64,000 nt of DNA from Oceanihabitans sp. 2_MG-2023. GTDB taxonomy: Bacteria > Bacteroidota > Bacteroidia > Flavobacteriales > Flavobacteriaceae. Positions 25,501-34,302 of this stretch are shown piece after piece (positions within the stretch are counted from its first letter, which is position 1; every line of letters starts with the position of its first letter). A program made the position numbers and the translations under genes. The DNA lies in NCBI RefSeq assembly GCF_030547245.1, contig NZ_JAUOQT010000006.1:1-64000 (forward strand), written 5' to 3'. The notes below the pieces were generated by a model. That model made no database searches, had not been told where the DNA came from, and worked only from the letters and a program-made list of their open reading frames with translations.

Positions 25501-27727
25501 GTATTGCAATATCGTCTTGAATTAAAGCTTGGTATAGTTTCTTTTCGAAGTCTTCTTGTTTAAAAGGTTTAGAAATAATATCATCAAAACCAGCTTCTTC
25601 AAACTCATGCATTTTATCTTCTAGAGTTACTGCGGTTAGAGCGAAAATAGTAAGGTCTTTTTTAAACCCTCTAATTATTTTAGTTGCTTCTAGTCCGCTA
25701 ATTCCTGGCATATGTATATCCATTAGAACCACATCATACTTTGTTTTTCTAACTTGCTCTACAGCGTCTTCACCATTATCAACAATATCACAATTAAGAT
25801 TCATTTTATTAAGAATCTTTTTGGTAATCATTTGGTTGATTTTATTGTCTTCTACTACTAATATTTTTATTGTACTCAATTCTATTTCGCTTATGTTTTT
25901 AAAATAATTCTTTTGAGATTCTTCTTCTTCTATCACTTGGTCAGTGTGTTTTAATGGAATTTCAAAAATAAAGTTAGACCCTTTTCCTAATTCACTTTTT
26001 AGGTAAATTTTTCCTTTTAAAATATCTATTAGCCCTTTTACAATAGATAGTCCTAAACCGGTACCTCCATATTTTCTATTGATTTGTATGGATCCTTGTG
26101 AAAAGCTTTCAAACATATGTTCTTGCTTTTCTTTACTAATACCTATTCCGTTATCTTCTATTTCAAATCTTAAAGAATAAATTTCACCTGTTTTATTCAA
26201 TTTGTATACTCTAACCCAAATATCTCCATCTTTTGTAAATTTAATAGAATTACCAATAAGGTTAATTAATATTTGAGATATTTTAAGTTGATCTGCATTA
26301 TAATTTTCTGGTAAGTCTTTGTCGTATTCAAAATGTATTTTAATATTATTGTCTACGGCCGAATTGTTTAGTGCAGCAATAACATTTGCTACTTTCTTTT
26401 TTAGATTAAAGATTTCAGGTTCTACTTCTACTTTATTTGCTTCTATTTTATTTATTTGAAGAATATCGTTAATAAAAGTAAGAAGGTAATCTCCAGAAAA
26501 TTTTAAAGATTTTAAATGCTGTACTTGTTCTGGTTTTGGGTTTTCGTCTAAAAGCATATTGCTTAAACCTGTAACGGCATATAAAGGTGTTCTTAATTCA
26601 TGTGTTACAGTAGATAAAAAGTTGGCTTTTGTTTTAGATGCTAATTCTGCTTTTTCTTTAGCTAGAATAAGTTCGCCATTCTTTTTATGCAACATGTTGT
26701 TTGTTTTTAACCTTATTCTATTGTTTTTGTATAAGGATAAAGTTAATAAGGATAAAATAGTAATTAATGCTACACTTAAGATTGCTGTTAATTTACTGAG
26801 GTTTTTAGAGTCTTGTAGTTCTTCAAGATCTGCAGCTTGTTTTTTTTGATATTCGGTCTGGTTTTTTAATAAAAGTTCGAATCGTTTTTCTGGAGATAAG
26901 TTTTGTCTTTTAATATTTAAAAGCGAATCGGATAATTTAATATGCTTTTTTAAGTACGCATTAGCAAGTTTGAAGTTTTTATTTTCTTGATTCAAGTCAC
27001 TTAAAACTAAATAGCCTTCGCTTAAAACAGTATCAAAATTATTGTTGATTGCCTCGGTTACACCAGTATTGGTGATTTCTATAGCTTCATTAATCTTATT
27101 CAGATTTGCATATACAATGCCTAGGTTTATTTGGGCGCTACTATGTATTTTTTTTAAATCATATCTATTGGCTAATGCAATCGCATTTTCAAATAGTAAT
27201 TTAGCTTTTTGGTAATCTTTTAAGGCTAAGTAAGTTTGTCCTTTATTGAGGTCTACTTCGGCAACAAAATCATTTAAGCCTTCTTGTTCAAAAAGGTTTT
27301 TAGAAGATTTGTAATAGTCTAAAGCTGTGTTAAACTCCTTTTTTGCATAGTATACATTACCGAATATTTTATAAGATTCTGCTTGATTAATTTTGTCATT
27401 CGAGATGCGTTGTGTAGCAACAGCTTTTGTTAAATGCTTAATTGCTTCATCTGGTTCTTCAAAAATATATTCAATTTTTCCTAGTTTAGAGTGTATTAAC
27501 CCAATGCTTTTTTGGTCTTTAATAGTTTTGGCAGAAAGAAGAGCGTTTTCAAGCGTTTTTTGCGCTTCAAAATAATTAGAGTTTTCCAGGTTTCTTTGCG
27601 CTAACCTTATTAGATTGTTTACATTTTGTTGTATAGTATCTCTCTCTTGAGTAGTGATTTCTTGTGAAAATACACTGCAACTCAACACCATGATAATAGC
27701 ACATATATAGTAGTTGATTCGGAACAT
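25493..27727 (-). CDS. Hybrid sensor histidine kinase with TPR sensor region and receiver domain
   Basis: A 744-residue signal protein. A signal peptide leads to a periplasmic region of tetratricopeptide repeats (about 30-290). One membrane helix (about 312-332, LTAILSVALITILSLLTLSLY in outline) is next. The cytoplasmic part has a HisKA domain with phospho-acceptor in THELRTPLYAV, an HATPase domain with IEDNGIGISKEKQ and GGTGLGLSIVKG, and a C-terminal receiver whose aspartate is in VVLMDIHMPGISG. No DNA-binding output domain and no adjacent regulator are visible, so the target is unknown. A TATATTTG promoter element lies upstream. Confidence 0.9.
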   Translation of the reverse strand: MFRINYYICAIIMVLSCSVFSQEITTQERDTIQQNVNNLIRLAQRNLENSNYFEAQKTLENALLSAKTIKDQKSIGLIHSKLGKIEYIFEEPDEAIKHLTKAVATQRISNDKINQAESYKIFGNVYYAKKEFNTALDYYKSSKNLFEQEGLNDFVAEVDLNKGQTYLALKDYQKAKLLFENAIALANRYDLKKIHSSAQINLGIVYANLNKINEAIEITNTGVTEAINNNFDTVLSEGYLVLSDLNQENKNFKLANAYLKKHIKLSDSLLNIKRQNLSPEKRFELLLKNQTEYQKKQAADLEELQDSKNLSKLTAILSVALITILSLLTLSLYKNNRIRLKTNNMLHKKNGELILAKEKAELASKTKANFLSTVTHELRTPLYAVTGLSNMLLDENPKPEQVQHLKSLKFSGDYLLTFINDILQINKIEANKVEVEPEIFNLKKKVANVIAALNNSAVDNNIKIHFEYDKDLPENYNADQLKISQILINLIGNSIKFTKDGDIWVRVYKLNKTGEIYSLRFEIEDNGIGISKEKQEHMFESFSQGSIQINRKYGGTGLGLSIVKGLIDILKGKIYLKSELGKGSNFIFEIPLKHTDQVIEEEESQKNYFKNISEIELSTIKILVVEDNKINQMITKKILNKMNLNCDIVDNGEDAVEQVRKTKYDVVLMDIHMPGISGLEATKIIRGFKKDLTIFALTAVTLEDKMHEFEEAGFDDIISKPFKQEDFEKKLYQALIQDDIAILK

Positions 27728-27747
27728 TTTTATAAATATGATAATAG

Positions 27748-27755
27748 CAAATATA
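27748..27755 (-). promoter_or_regulatory. -7 element TATATTTG of the hybrid kinase gene
   Basis: A perfect TAnnTTTG on the minus strand, about 21 bases before the ATG at 27727. Confidence 0.5.
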
Positions 27756-27774
27756 AATATTTATTCGATAAAAG

Positions 27775-28773
27775 TCATCTTTTTATCGATAAATTGCTAA
27801 TTAAGTCAATTAATCTACTAGAATAACCGGTTTCATTATCATACCAACCAATGATTTTTACCATGTTTCCAATGGTTGATGTCATTTGTGCATCAAAAAT
27901 ACAAGAATGAGTGTTGCCTACTATATCTATGGATACAATTGGGTCTTCTGTGTATTCTAAAATGCCTTTGTATGCTTCTAGAGAGGCTTTTTTAAATGCA
28001 GCATTAATTTGTTCGATAGTTACATTTTTTTCCACATTAAAAGTAATATCAGTTAATGAGCCATTAGCTACAGGAACTCTTATGCCACATCCACCAATTA
28101 CATTCGCTAAATTAGGGAAAATCTTTGTAAGCGCTTTTGCGGCTCCTGTAGTTGTTGGTACAATAGATTGACCAGCAGCTCTTGCTCGACGTAAATCTCG
28201 ATGTGGTTGGTCGTGTAAACTTTGATCTGTAGTATACGAATGAACAGTGGTAATATATGCCTGTTTAATGCCGCAAAGGTCTTGCATAACAGCAATCATT
28301 GGAGCAGCATTGTTTGTGGTGCAAGATGCATTTGAAATTATTTTTTCACTTCCATCCAGTGCATTATCATTAACACCTAAAACGACTGTTTTAATATTGT
28401 CTTCTAAAGGTGGAACACTTAAAATTACACGTTTTGCTCCATTTTTAATATGAATGTTAAGCGATTCTTTAGTTTTATATTTTCCAGTAGCTTCAATAAC
28501 AAAATCTATATTAAAAGGGTGCCAATTAATATCTTCCAGTTTTTGTTTGTTTAGTAAAGGGATGTTTTTGTTGTTAACTATAATGTGTTCATCATTATAA
28601 GAAATTGTTTCTGGAAAAATACCATGGATACTATCATACTTTAGTAAGTGGCTAAGTGTTTTTGCATTTGCTAAATCATTTATGGCAACCACTTGAATGT
28701 TAGGATTGTTTTGAAGTAATCTAAAAACACGTCTTCCAATTCTTCCAAATCCATTTATTGCAACTAGAACCAT
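27775..28773 (-). CDS. gap: Glyceraldehyde-3-phosphate dehydrogenase, type I
   Basis: A 332-residue glycolytic or gluconeogenic enzyme that interconverts glyceraldehyde 3-phosphate and 1,3-bisphosphoglycerate. NAD-binding NGFGRIGRRVFR is at 7-18 and an aspartate at about 33 (INDLANA) indicates NAD preference. The catalytic cysteine is about 151 in SNASCTTNNAAP and the C-terminal WYDNETGYSSR is conserved. It overlaps lipA by one base, an unusual pairing that implies co-transcription. Flavobacteria often carry a second gap gene, so this may be an isoform. Confidence 0.95.
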   Translation of the reverse strand: MVLVAINGFGRIGRRVFRLLQNNPNIQVVAINDLANAKTLSHLLKYDSIHGIFPETISYNDEHIIVNNKNIPLLNKQKLEDINWHPFNIDFVIEATGKYKTKESLNIHIKNGAKRVILSVPPLEDNIKTVVLGVNDNALDGSEKIISNASCTTNNAAPMIAVMQDLCGIKQAYITTVHSYTTDQSLHDQPHRDLRRARAAGQSIVPTTTGAAKALTKIFPNLANVIGGCGIRVPVANGSLTDITFNVEKNVTIEQINAAFKKASLEAYKGILEYTEDPIVSIDIVGNTHSCIFDAQMTSTIGNMVKIIGWYDNETGYSSRLIDLISNLSIKR

Positions 28774-29651
28774 TAGTTAATGTGTTTTTGAGCTTTGTAA
28801 GAAGATCGCACTAAGGCGCTACTTTCTACATGTCGAAAACCTAGACTTAAGCCAATTTCTTTATATTCTGCAAATTGATCTGGCGTGATAAACATTTTAA
28901 CTGGTAAGTGTTTTTTGCTTGGTTGTAAATATTGGCCAATGGTAACTACATCTACGTCGTTAGCTCTTAAGTCGTGTAAAGTTTCTATTACTTCCTCTCT
29001 AGTTTCCCCTAGACCAAGCATGATACCCGATTTTGTACGTCTTTGTCCTTGTTGTTTTAGGTATTTTAAAACTCCTAAACTTCTGTCGTACTTTGCTTGA
29101 ATACGTACTTCTCGTGTTAAACGTCTAACTGTTTCTATATTGTGCGAAACTACTTCTGGAGCTACATCAATAATTCTGTCTATGTGTTGTTCTAAGCCTT
29201 GAAAGTCTGGAATAAGTGTTTCTAGAGTCGTTTCTGGGTTCATTCTACGAACAGCTTTTACGGTTTCGCTCCACATGATACTTCCCATATCTTTTAAATC
29301 GTCACGATCTACACTAGTTAAAACGGCGTGTTTAATGTTCATTATTTTAATAGAACGTGCTACTTTTTCAGGTTCATCCCAATCTACGGTTTCTGGTCTT
29401 CCTGTTTTTACACCACAAAATCCACAAGAACGTGTGCAAACATTACCTAGAATCATGAAGGTAGCAGTACCTTCTCCCCAACATTCTCCCATATTTGGAC
29501 AACTACCCGAAGCACAAATGGTATTTAGTTTGTATTTATCTACTAAACCACGAAGTTCTGTGTATTTTTTACCTGTAGGTAATTTAACACGAAGCCATTT
29601 AGGTTTTGCTACTCTTTCTGGTATTATATTTGAAGCGGTATCTGTATTCAT
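28773..29651 (-). CDS. lipA: Lipoyl synthase
   Basis: A radical SAM enzyme that inserts two sulfurs into octanoyl groups on E2 and GcvH proteins. The length is 292 residues. The auxiliary cluster cysteines are at about 46, 51 and 57 ([12 protein letters not shown]) and the radical SAM CxxxCxxC is at about 72-79 (CTRSCGFC). The C-terminal serine ligand lies in LVRSSYKAQ. Its product is needed by the glycine cleavage system whose P protein is encoded at 45-48 kb. It leads an operon with gap from a TATCTTTG promoter element. Confidence 0.97.
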   Translation of the reverse strand: MNTDTASNIIPERVAKPKWLRVKLPTGKKYTELRGLVDKYKLNTICASGSCPNMGECWGEGTATFMILGNVCTRSCGFCGVKTGRPETVDWDEPEKVARSIKIMNIKHAVLTSVDRDDLKDMGSIMWSETVKAVRRMNPETTLETLIPDFQGLEQHIDRIIDVAPEVVSHNIETVRRLTREVRIQAKYDRSLGVLKYLKQQGQRRTKSGIMLGLGETREEVIETLHDLRANDVDVVTIGQYLQPSKKHLPVKMFITPDQFAEYKEIGLSLGFRHVESSALVRSSYKAQKHIN

Positions 29652-29671
29652 TTAGTTTACAATTTCTAGTA

Positions 29672-29679
29672 CAAAGATA
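29672..29679 (-). promoter_or_regulatory. -7 element TATCTTTG of lipA-gap
   Basis: A perfect TAnnTTTG on the minus strand, about 21 bases before the lipA ATG. Confidence 0.5.
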
Positions 29680-29717
29680 CAAAGTATTCTATTAAACTAT
29701 CTGGCTTAAAAATACTT

Positions 29718-30932
29718 TTATAGAATGGTGAGATACCAAATACTAAAGCTCACTAAAAACAAAATTCCAAATACGCTTAATACGTGTAGAGCTTTTGAAG
29801 GGTGCCATTCTTTAGGGGTGTGCTTCCCGCTAATAAGCATGTAATTTATTATAGCGTAAAAAGGAGCTGTTAGAAAAGATAATATGGTAGCTATTTTTAT
29901 GAGTAAAGCCATTTCTGAAGCAAAATAAAAAAAGATTAAAATACTCCCGCTTACTAATAAAATAATCCAAAATAAATAGCCTTTTTTGAAGCTTCTATTT
30001 GTGAGAAGCTCTGTTGTTTTATGCATTGCTCTTGGTGATGCATCTAAAGTGGTTAAAGAAGTGCTAAACATTGTGGTGAAAGCTGCAATGCTAATTAAAA
30101 CATAAGACCAACTACCCAGGTTTTGTGTGTACATTTTAATTAGTTGGTTAGAGAAAACTGCAGCAGAAACACTAAATGTTTCGCCACTATTGTGCATTAC
30201 TAAATAACCTAGTAATAGAAAGCTGATGCCTAAAAATATAGTGACAATATAGCCAATATTGAAATCTAACAAAGCAGATTTTGGTACATAACCTTTTTCG
30301 TCTTTTCTTTTTTCAATAGTCCATAAAGATTGCCAAACAGAAATATCTAAAGGAGCAGGCATCCAACCCATAAAAGCAATAAGAAAAGCTATTTCTATAC
30401 TGTTTTTTGGAAGTATTTGTGTAAAGGATAAGCTGCTTTCTTGTTTCGAAAAAGCAAAAACAACAGCAATAAGTGTACTAATAGTAAGTGTAATAATAAT
30501 GATTTTCATTAATCTATCTAGAAGCTTATATCTGCCAAGAAATAAAATGATTAAACAAAAGCATAAAATGATAACAGTCCACGTTTTTATGTTTATAAAG
30601 TCGCCAAAAAGTGTAGATGCCAAACCAGCAGTAACAATAGTTACTGCAGTTTGAATAGTAAACATTGTTGTAAACGTAAGGACGAAATATGTTATTAATA
30701 CACCTTTGCCAAGTTTTTTGTAACCTTCTAAAAGGCTTTCTCCTGTTGCTGCAGCGTATCGAGGTCCAAATTGAAAAAATGGATATTTAAATAGATTAAC
30801 TACCAATAAAGCCCAAAGTAAACCCAATCCAAAATTTGCTCCTGCTCTTGTAGATTGTACTAAATGTGAAACACCAATTGCAGCTCCAGCAAATAATAAT
30901 CCAGGACCAAATTTTTTTAATATTTGTATCAT
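29718..30932 (-). CDS. Nramp-family transporter lacking the DPGN metal motif
   Basis: A 404-residue inner-membrane protein with about 11 helices. The N-terminal KFGPGLLFAGAAIGVSHLVQ aligns with helix 1 of Nramp (MntH) transporters. The canonical metal-binding DPGN there is replaced by GVSH, and the helix 6 region reads GWMPAPLDISVWQS instead of the usual MPH motif. It is therefore an Nramp relative with altered or different substrate, not a typical manganese importer. It overlaps the sigma factor gene by one base at the end of a four-gene operon. Confidence 0.82.
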   Translation of the reverse strand: MIQILKKFGPGLLFAGAAIGVSHLVQSTRAGANFGLGLLWALLVVNLFKYPFFQFGPRYAAATGESLLEGYKKLGKGVLITYFVLTFTTMFTIQTAVTIVTAGLASTLFGDFINIKTWTVIILCFCLIILFLGRYKLLDRLMKIIIITLTISTLIAVVFAFSKQESSLSFTQILPKNSIEIAFLIAFMGWMPAPLDISVWQSLWTIEKRKDEKGYVPKSALLDFNIGYIVTIFLGISFLLLGYLVMHNSGETFSVSAAVFSNQLIKMYTQNLGSWSYVLISIAAFTTMFSTSLTTLDASPRAMHKTTELLTNRSFKKGYLFWIILLVSGSILIFFYFASEMALLIKIATILSFLTAPFYAIINYMLISGKHTPKEWHPSKALHVLSVFGILFLVSFSIWYLTIL

Positions 30933-31480
30933 TACTTTTTTTGAATAATCTCTGCTAATAACTTTTTAGCTCTTAATAGTTTCACCTTAACATTATTTAT
31001 AGGTTCGTCTAATTGGGTAGATATTTCTTTGTAGCTTAATTCTTGAAAGTAGCGAAAATTAATAACCTCTTGATAATGTGGTTTGAGTTTTTTTATATCC
31101 CGAAGCAGTTTTGCTAAATTTTGTTCTGTAATAAGTTTGTCTTCTATAGAAGGAGTTTCGTCTAAAATTTGAAGTAGAGAATTTTCATCATCTGTAGATA
31201 TTTGTGTTGAAATGGAGCGTTTTTCTTTTCTTAAAAGATCTATATGAATGTTTTTAGAAATGGTAATTAGCCACGTTTTAAATTTATAGTCAGTATTGTA
31301 TGTTTCTATTTTGTCAAAAGCTCTAGAAAAGGTTTGAATGGTAACATCCTCGGCATCGTTTTCATTTTGAATTCGTTTTAATTGAAATCCATATACATCA
31401 TCCCAAAAGGTATTTAGTAAAAAATTAAATGCTTTTTGCTCGTTTTTTTTTGCTTGTTGGATTGCTTCTTCTATTTCCAA
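30932..31480 (-). CDS. ECF-type RNA polymerase sigma factor
   Basis: A 182-residue sigma-70 family protein. Region 2 spans about 25-90 (DAEDVTIQTFSRAFDKIETY, KFKTWLITISKNIHIDLLR) and region 4 about 120-175 (LKPHYQEVINFRYFQELSYKEIS taken in parts, LLRAKKLLAEII). No anti-sigma gene is adjacent. It is instead sandwiched between a glycosyltransferase gene (10-base overlap) and the Nramp-like gene (1-base overlap), so its level is tied to that operon. Its target promoters are unknown. Confidence 0.9.
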   Translation of the reverse strand: MEIEEAIQQAKKNEQKAFNFLLNTFWDDVYGFQLKRIQNENDAEDVTIQTFSRAFDKIETYNTDYKFKTWLITISKNIHIDLLRKEKRSISTQISTDDENSLLQILDETPSIEDKLITEQNLAKLLRDIKKLKPHYQEVINFRYFQELSYKEISTQLDEPINNVKVKLLRAKKLLAEIIQKK

Positions 31481-32583
31481 TATTTAGGTTTTGCTATAAA
31501 GTTGATTATAAATATAACTAATTGCATGCCAATTAAAAAAATCTCTAGAAAAGGAAGAAAAATAATAAGGTCTTTTTCTTCTAATTTTTTCGAAGTTTTA
31601 CCAAATACGATATAAAAAACAATTAATCTTAATATAAATATAGGTAAAACAATTTGCCATGCGTAGGTTGTAATAAAAAGCGTAATTGCTAAAGTATAAA
31701 ATAGAAATTGAGAGATGTAAAAAAGGGCAAGTAGTATTTTGTGTCCAGCCTTGTAATAATTTGCTGTAGAAACGTGCCTTCTTTTTTGTAAAATCCAATC
31801 TTTAAAAGTTGTTTTAGGGTTAGAGATAGTAAAACTCTCTTTTGTAAAACAAATACTAGTATTTTTAGTGTTGGCAACTTGGTTTATAAATAAATCATCG
31901 TCTCCAGATCGAATTTGCATGTGGTTTATAAAACCATTTGCATTAAAAAAAACTTCTTTTTTGTAGGCTAAATTTCTACCAACTCCCATAAACGGTATTC
32001 CAGATTTAGCATAAGAAAAATATTGTAAAGCAGTTAAAAGTGTTTCAAACCGAATTAATTTATTTAAAAAAGAATTTTTAATTTTTGCATAGGCGCCATA
32101 ACCTAAAACAATACTTTTTGTATTGCTAAAATTTGTGCTTATTTCTTTTAGCCAATGATTAGAATTAGGTTTGCAATCTGCATCTGTAAATACTAGATAT
32201 TCATTTTTTGCAGCTTTAATACCAAGTGTTAGTGCGTATTTTTTGTTTCCGTAAAAAGTTTCGGTAGGTATTACATTAACAATTTTAATATTACGATGCT
32301 TTGCAGCGAAGTCTTCCATGATATCTAATGTTTTATCATGGGAATTGTCGTTAATTAAAATAATTTCAAAATCTGGATATTCCTGATTTAATATGTGTGG
32401 AAGATAATTTTTTAAATTTTTGGCTTCATTTTTAGCACAAATAAGAATAGAAAGCGCTATGTTTTTTTGTGTTTTATGTTTCGGATTTAAAAAAGCAAAT
32501 TTTGAAAATAAGAAAAGATAATATATAAGTTGAATACTTACTACAATTATAAATGTGTAGTAGGCAATATTCAGTAATACCAT
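31471..32583 (-). CDS. Family 2 glycosyltransferase, membrane-bound
   Basis: A 370-residue protein with an N-terminal helix (about 5-25), a GT-A catalytic domain and three C-terminal helices. The donor-binding segment is ILICAKNEAKNLKNYLP, with EIILINDNSHDKT, the DxD-like FTDADCKP (about 135-142) and the acceptor region SGDDDLFINQ. The QxxRW motif of processive enzymes appears only as QKRRH. It probably transfers a sugar to an envelope lipid or polysaccharide. The exact sugar is not predictable. It follows a small membrane protein gene by 6 bases. Confidence 0.88.
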   Translation of the reverse strand: MVLLNIAYYTFIIVVSIQLIYYLFLFSKFAFLNPKHKTQKNIALSILICAKNEAKNLKNYLPHILNQEYPDFEIILINDNSHDKTLDIMEDFAAKHRNIKIVNVIPTETFYGNKKYALTLGIKAAKNEYLVFTDADCKPNSNHWLKEISTNFSNTKSIVLGYGAYAKIKNSFLNKLIRFETLLTALQYFSYAKSGIPFMGVGRNLAYKKEVFFNANGFINHMQIRSGDDDLFINQVANTKNTSICFTKESFTISNPKTTFKDWILQKRRHVSTANYYKAGHKILLALFYISQFLFYTLAITLFITTYAWQIVLPIFILRLIVFYIVFGKTSKKLEEKDLIIFLPFLEIFLIGMQLVIFIINFIAKPKYWK

Positions 32584-32589
32584 GAACTA

Positions 32590-32793
32590 TTAAGAGTGTT
32601 GAGGTTCGCTACAATCTTTGTATTGTTCTGGTGTTTTTCCGCAAAAGCCGCAAGATTCTCCTTCTTGGTTTAACATAGGGTTTTGGCTGGCACAAGTGCC
32701 TGCAAATTTACCGTCTTTTTTTGCCCAAATTTTTATTGCTATTCCAGCTATTGCTAAACCTAAAAGTACTAATGTTATTGCTAGTAGTTTCAT
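32590..32793 (-). CDS. Small NqrM-like membrane protein with four cysteines
   Basis: A 67-residue protein with one N-terminal membrane helix (LAITLVLLGLAIAGIAIKIW) and a cysteine-rich tail: GTC, then SCGFCG, then KDC. The helix followed by C...CxxCG...C recalls NqrM (DUF539), the protein needed for iron delivery to Na+-translocating NADH:quinone reductase. Flavobacteria use that enzyme. The resemblance is by eye only, and nqr genes are not in the window. It is first in an operon with the glycosyltransferase, sigma factor and Nramp-like genes, which would fit metal handling. Confidence 0.75.
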   Translation of the reverse strand: MKLLAITLVLLGLAIAGIAIKIWAKKDGKFAGTCASQNPMLNQEGESCGFCGKTPEQYKDCSEPQHS

Positions 32794-32819
32794 GTGTGTA
32801 TTCGTCTTAAATTATTTTA

Positions 32820-32827
32820 CAAAGATA
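32820..32827 (-). promoter_or_regulatory. -7 element TATCTTTG of the NqrM-like operon
   Basis: A perfect TAnnTTTG on the minus strand, about 27 bases before the ATG at 32793. It should drive the four-gene run down to 29718. Confidence 0.5.
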
Positions 32828-32851
32828 CTATTTTTTAGGAAATTGGTATAC

Positions 32852-32884
32852 TAAAAAAGCCTCGCTTTTTAAAACGAGGCTTTT
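32852..32884 (-). terminator. Rho-independent terminator after the anti-sigma gene
   Basis: AAAAGCCTCG/CGAGGCTTTT (32855-32864 with 32875-32884) has a 10-nt loop and a T run in the minus direction. Confidence 0.85.
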
Positions 32885-32906
32885 GGTTTTTATATTGAAA
32901 GTTGAT

Positions 32907-33698
32907 TTACTTTTTCAAGCTGATTTCTGCAACAGATTTTTCAACAGAAGCATTTTCATTACCTCCTTTGGGTTCTATTGTAATACTTAATCCTAAGGCG
33001 TTTTCTGTATATGGCAACGGTATGAGTTGACTTTCAGATTCGTTTAAAATGCCAAGACTAACCATTTTATCTTGTACTTCTGCCCAAATTTGATAGCATT
33101 GTTCTTCTGGTAATTGGGGTAAAGAAACTACATCGATCATCGATGTTTTTTCAACAGGATTTATGTATGCAACCGTTTTTAAGTTTTTTGCTCTTTCGTT
33201 TCCCTTAATAATATATTTTTGTGTTTCGGGATTGTTAAGCTGTTTAAATTGCTGCATAATGTCGCTTAACATTTTATTATTTTGGTCTATATCGCTACGT
33301 AGATCAAAAATTTCTTCTGCAATAATTTCATTTTCGCGTAAAAGATCTTGATTGTTTAAGTAAAACATAAAGGTAGAACCTGCAAAAATTAAAGCAGTAA
33401 TACTAGCAGCTATTCCAAACATGTACCAAGTTTTTTGTTTCGGAGCAGTTTGTAGTGCAATAACTGGTTTTTCGTCAATTGCAGAAAGTATATCGTTTAA
33501 AATATGTTCTGGTGCTTCAATGGCGTTACTTTTAGCTACAATCTCAAGATTTTGCTGTAAAGTATTATACGCATTCTTAACTTCAGGATATTTAGATATG
33601 TAGGTTTCTACCAATACAGTTTCTTCTGCATTGGTTATGCCTACTAGATATTTATCTACTAGATCTGAATTTAAAAATGTATTTATTTTATCATTCAT
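32907..33698 (-). CDS. Anti-sigma factor (RskA/anti-sigma-K type)
   Basis: A 263-residue single-pass membrane protein. The cytoplasmic N-terminus (about 1-85, YLVGITNAEETVLVETYISKYP region) would bind the sigma factor. One helix at about 92-112 (WYMFGIAASITALIFAGSTF) crosses the membrane. A short coiled coil is next, then a periplasmic RskA-like domain (about 165-260, PEEQCYQIWAEVQDKMVSLG). It overlaps the sigma gene by 8 bases, the classic layout of a sigma/anti-sigma pair. The zinc-finger ZAS motif is absent, as in RskA. The signal that releases sigma is unknown. Confidence 0.88.
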   Translation of the reverse strand: MNDKINTFLNSDLVDKYLVGITNAEETVLVETYISKYPEVKNAYNTLQQNLEIVAKSNAIEAPEHILNDILSAIDEKPVIALQTAPKQKTWYMFGIAASITALIFAGSTFMFYLNNQDLLRENEIIAEEIFDLRSDIDQNNKMLSDIMQQFKQLNNPETQKYIIKGNERAKNLKTVAYINPVEKTSMIDVVSLPQLPEEQCYQIWAEVQDKMVSLGILNESESQLIPLPYTENALGLSITIEPKGGNENASVEKSVAEISLKK

Positions 33699-34239
33699 GA
33701 CTTTTTAATTCTGGATCGTAAATCTTTTTTAATTCACGCAATCCTATTTTTAATCTCGATTTAATGGTGCCAAGTGGTATGTTCAATTCGTCACTCGCTT
33801 CTTGTTGTGTCATACCTTCAAAAAAGAGCGCATTTATTACTGTTTGATATTTTACATCTATGGTTTTTAGATGGGTTTTAATATCAATCACATCTTGATT
33901 CAAACTATTACTTGTTAGTTTATATACGTTAGAACTTTCCATTTGGACTTCTTTACTCTGTTTATTTGATACAGATCGTATTTTGTCTATCGCTGTATTA
34001 TAGGCAATTCTGTAAAGCCAAGTAAAAAGTTTAGCCTTCTTAGCATCGTAAGTTTGTGCTTTTTTCCAGACTTTAATAAATGTTTCTTGCAATGCGTCCT
34101 GTGCTAGGTCGGAATCTGTAATAACTTTTGATATTACACCAAGTAGTGTGTCGGAATAGTTTTGATACAACAATGTAATAGCTTTTTTGTCGCCTTGTTT
34201 TAGTAAACTAACTATTTGTTGTTCAATTGGTGTGCTCAA
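33691..34239 (-). CDS. ECF sigma factor (SigK-like), paired with anti-sigma
   Basis: A 182-residue sigma factor. Region 2 includes DLAQDALQETFIKVWKKAQTY and LFTWLYRIAYNTAIDKIR, and region 4 has LFFEGMTQQEASDELNIPLG followed by TIKSRLKIGLREL. The GMTQQEASDELNIPLGTIKSR helix-turn-helix in pieces matches SigK-type ECF factors that pair with RskA-type anti-sigmas, as the overlapping downstream gene confirms. A TAACTTTG element lies upstream. Confidence 0.92.
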   Translation of the reverse strand: MSTPIEQQIVSLLKQGDKKAITLLYQNYSDTLLGVISKVITDSDLAQDALQETFIKVWKKAQTYDAKKAKLFTWLYRIAYNTAIDKIRSVSNKQSKEVQMESSNVYKLTSNSLNQDVIDIKTHLKTIDVKYQTVINALFFEGMTQQEASDELNIPLGTIKSRLKIGLRELKKIYDPELKSHE

Positions 34240-34278
34240 AAGATATTTTGTTTAGTGTTTTGCTAAGTTATAGAATAT

Positions 34279-34286
34279 CAAAGTTA
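34279..34286 (-). promoter_or_regulatory. -7 element TAACTTTG of the sigma/anti-sigma operon
   Basis: A perfect TAnnTTTG on the minus strand about 40 bases before the ATG at 34239. Confidence 0.45.
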
Positions 34287-34302
34287 TAGATTTATTTTAA
34301 AT

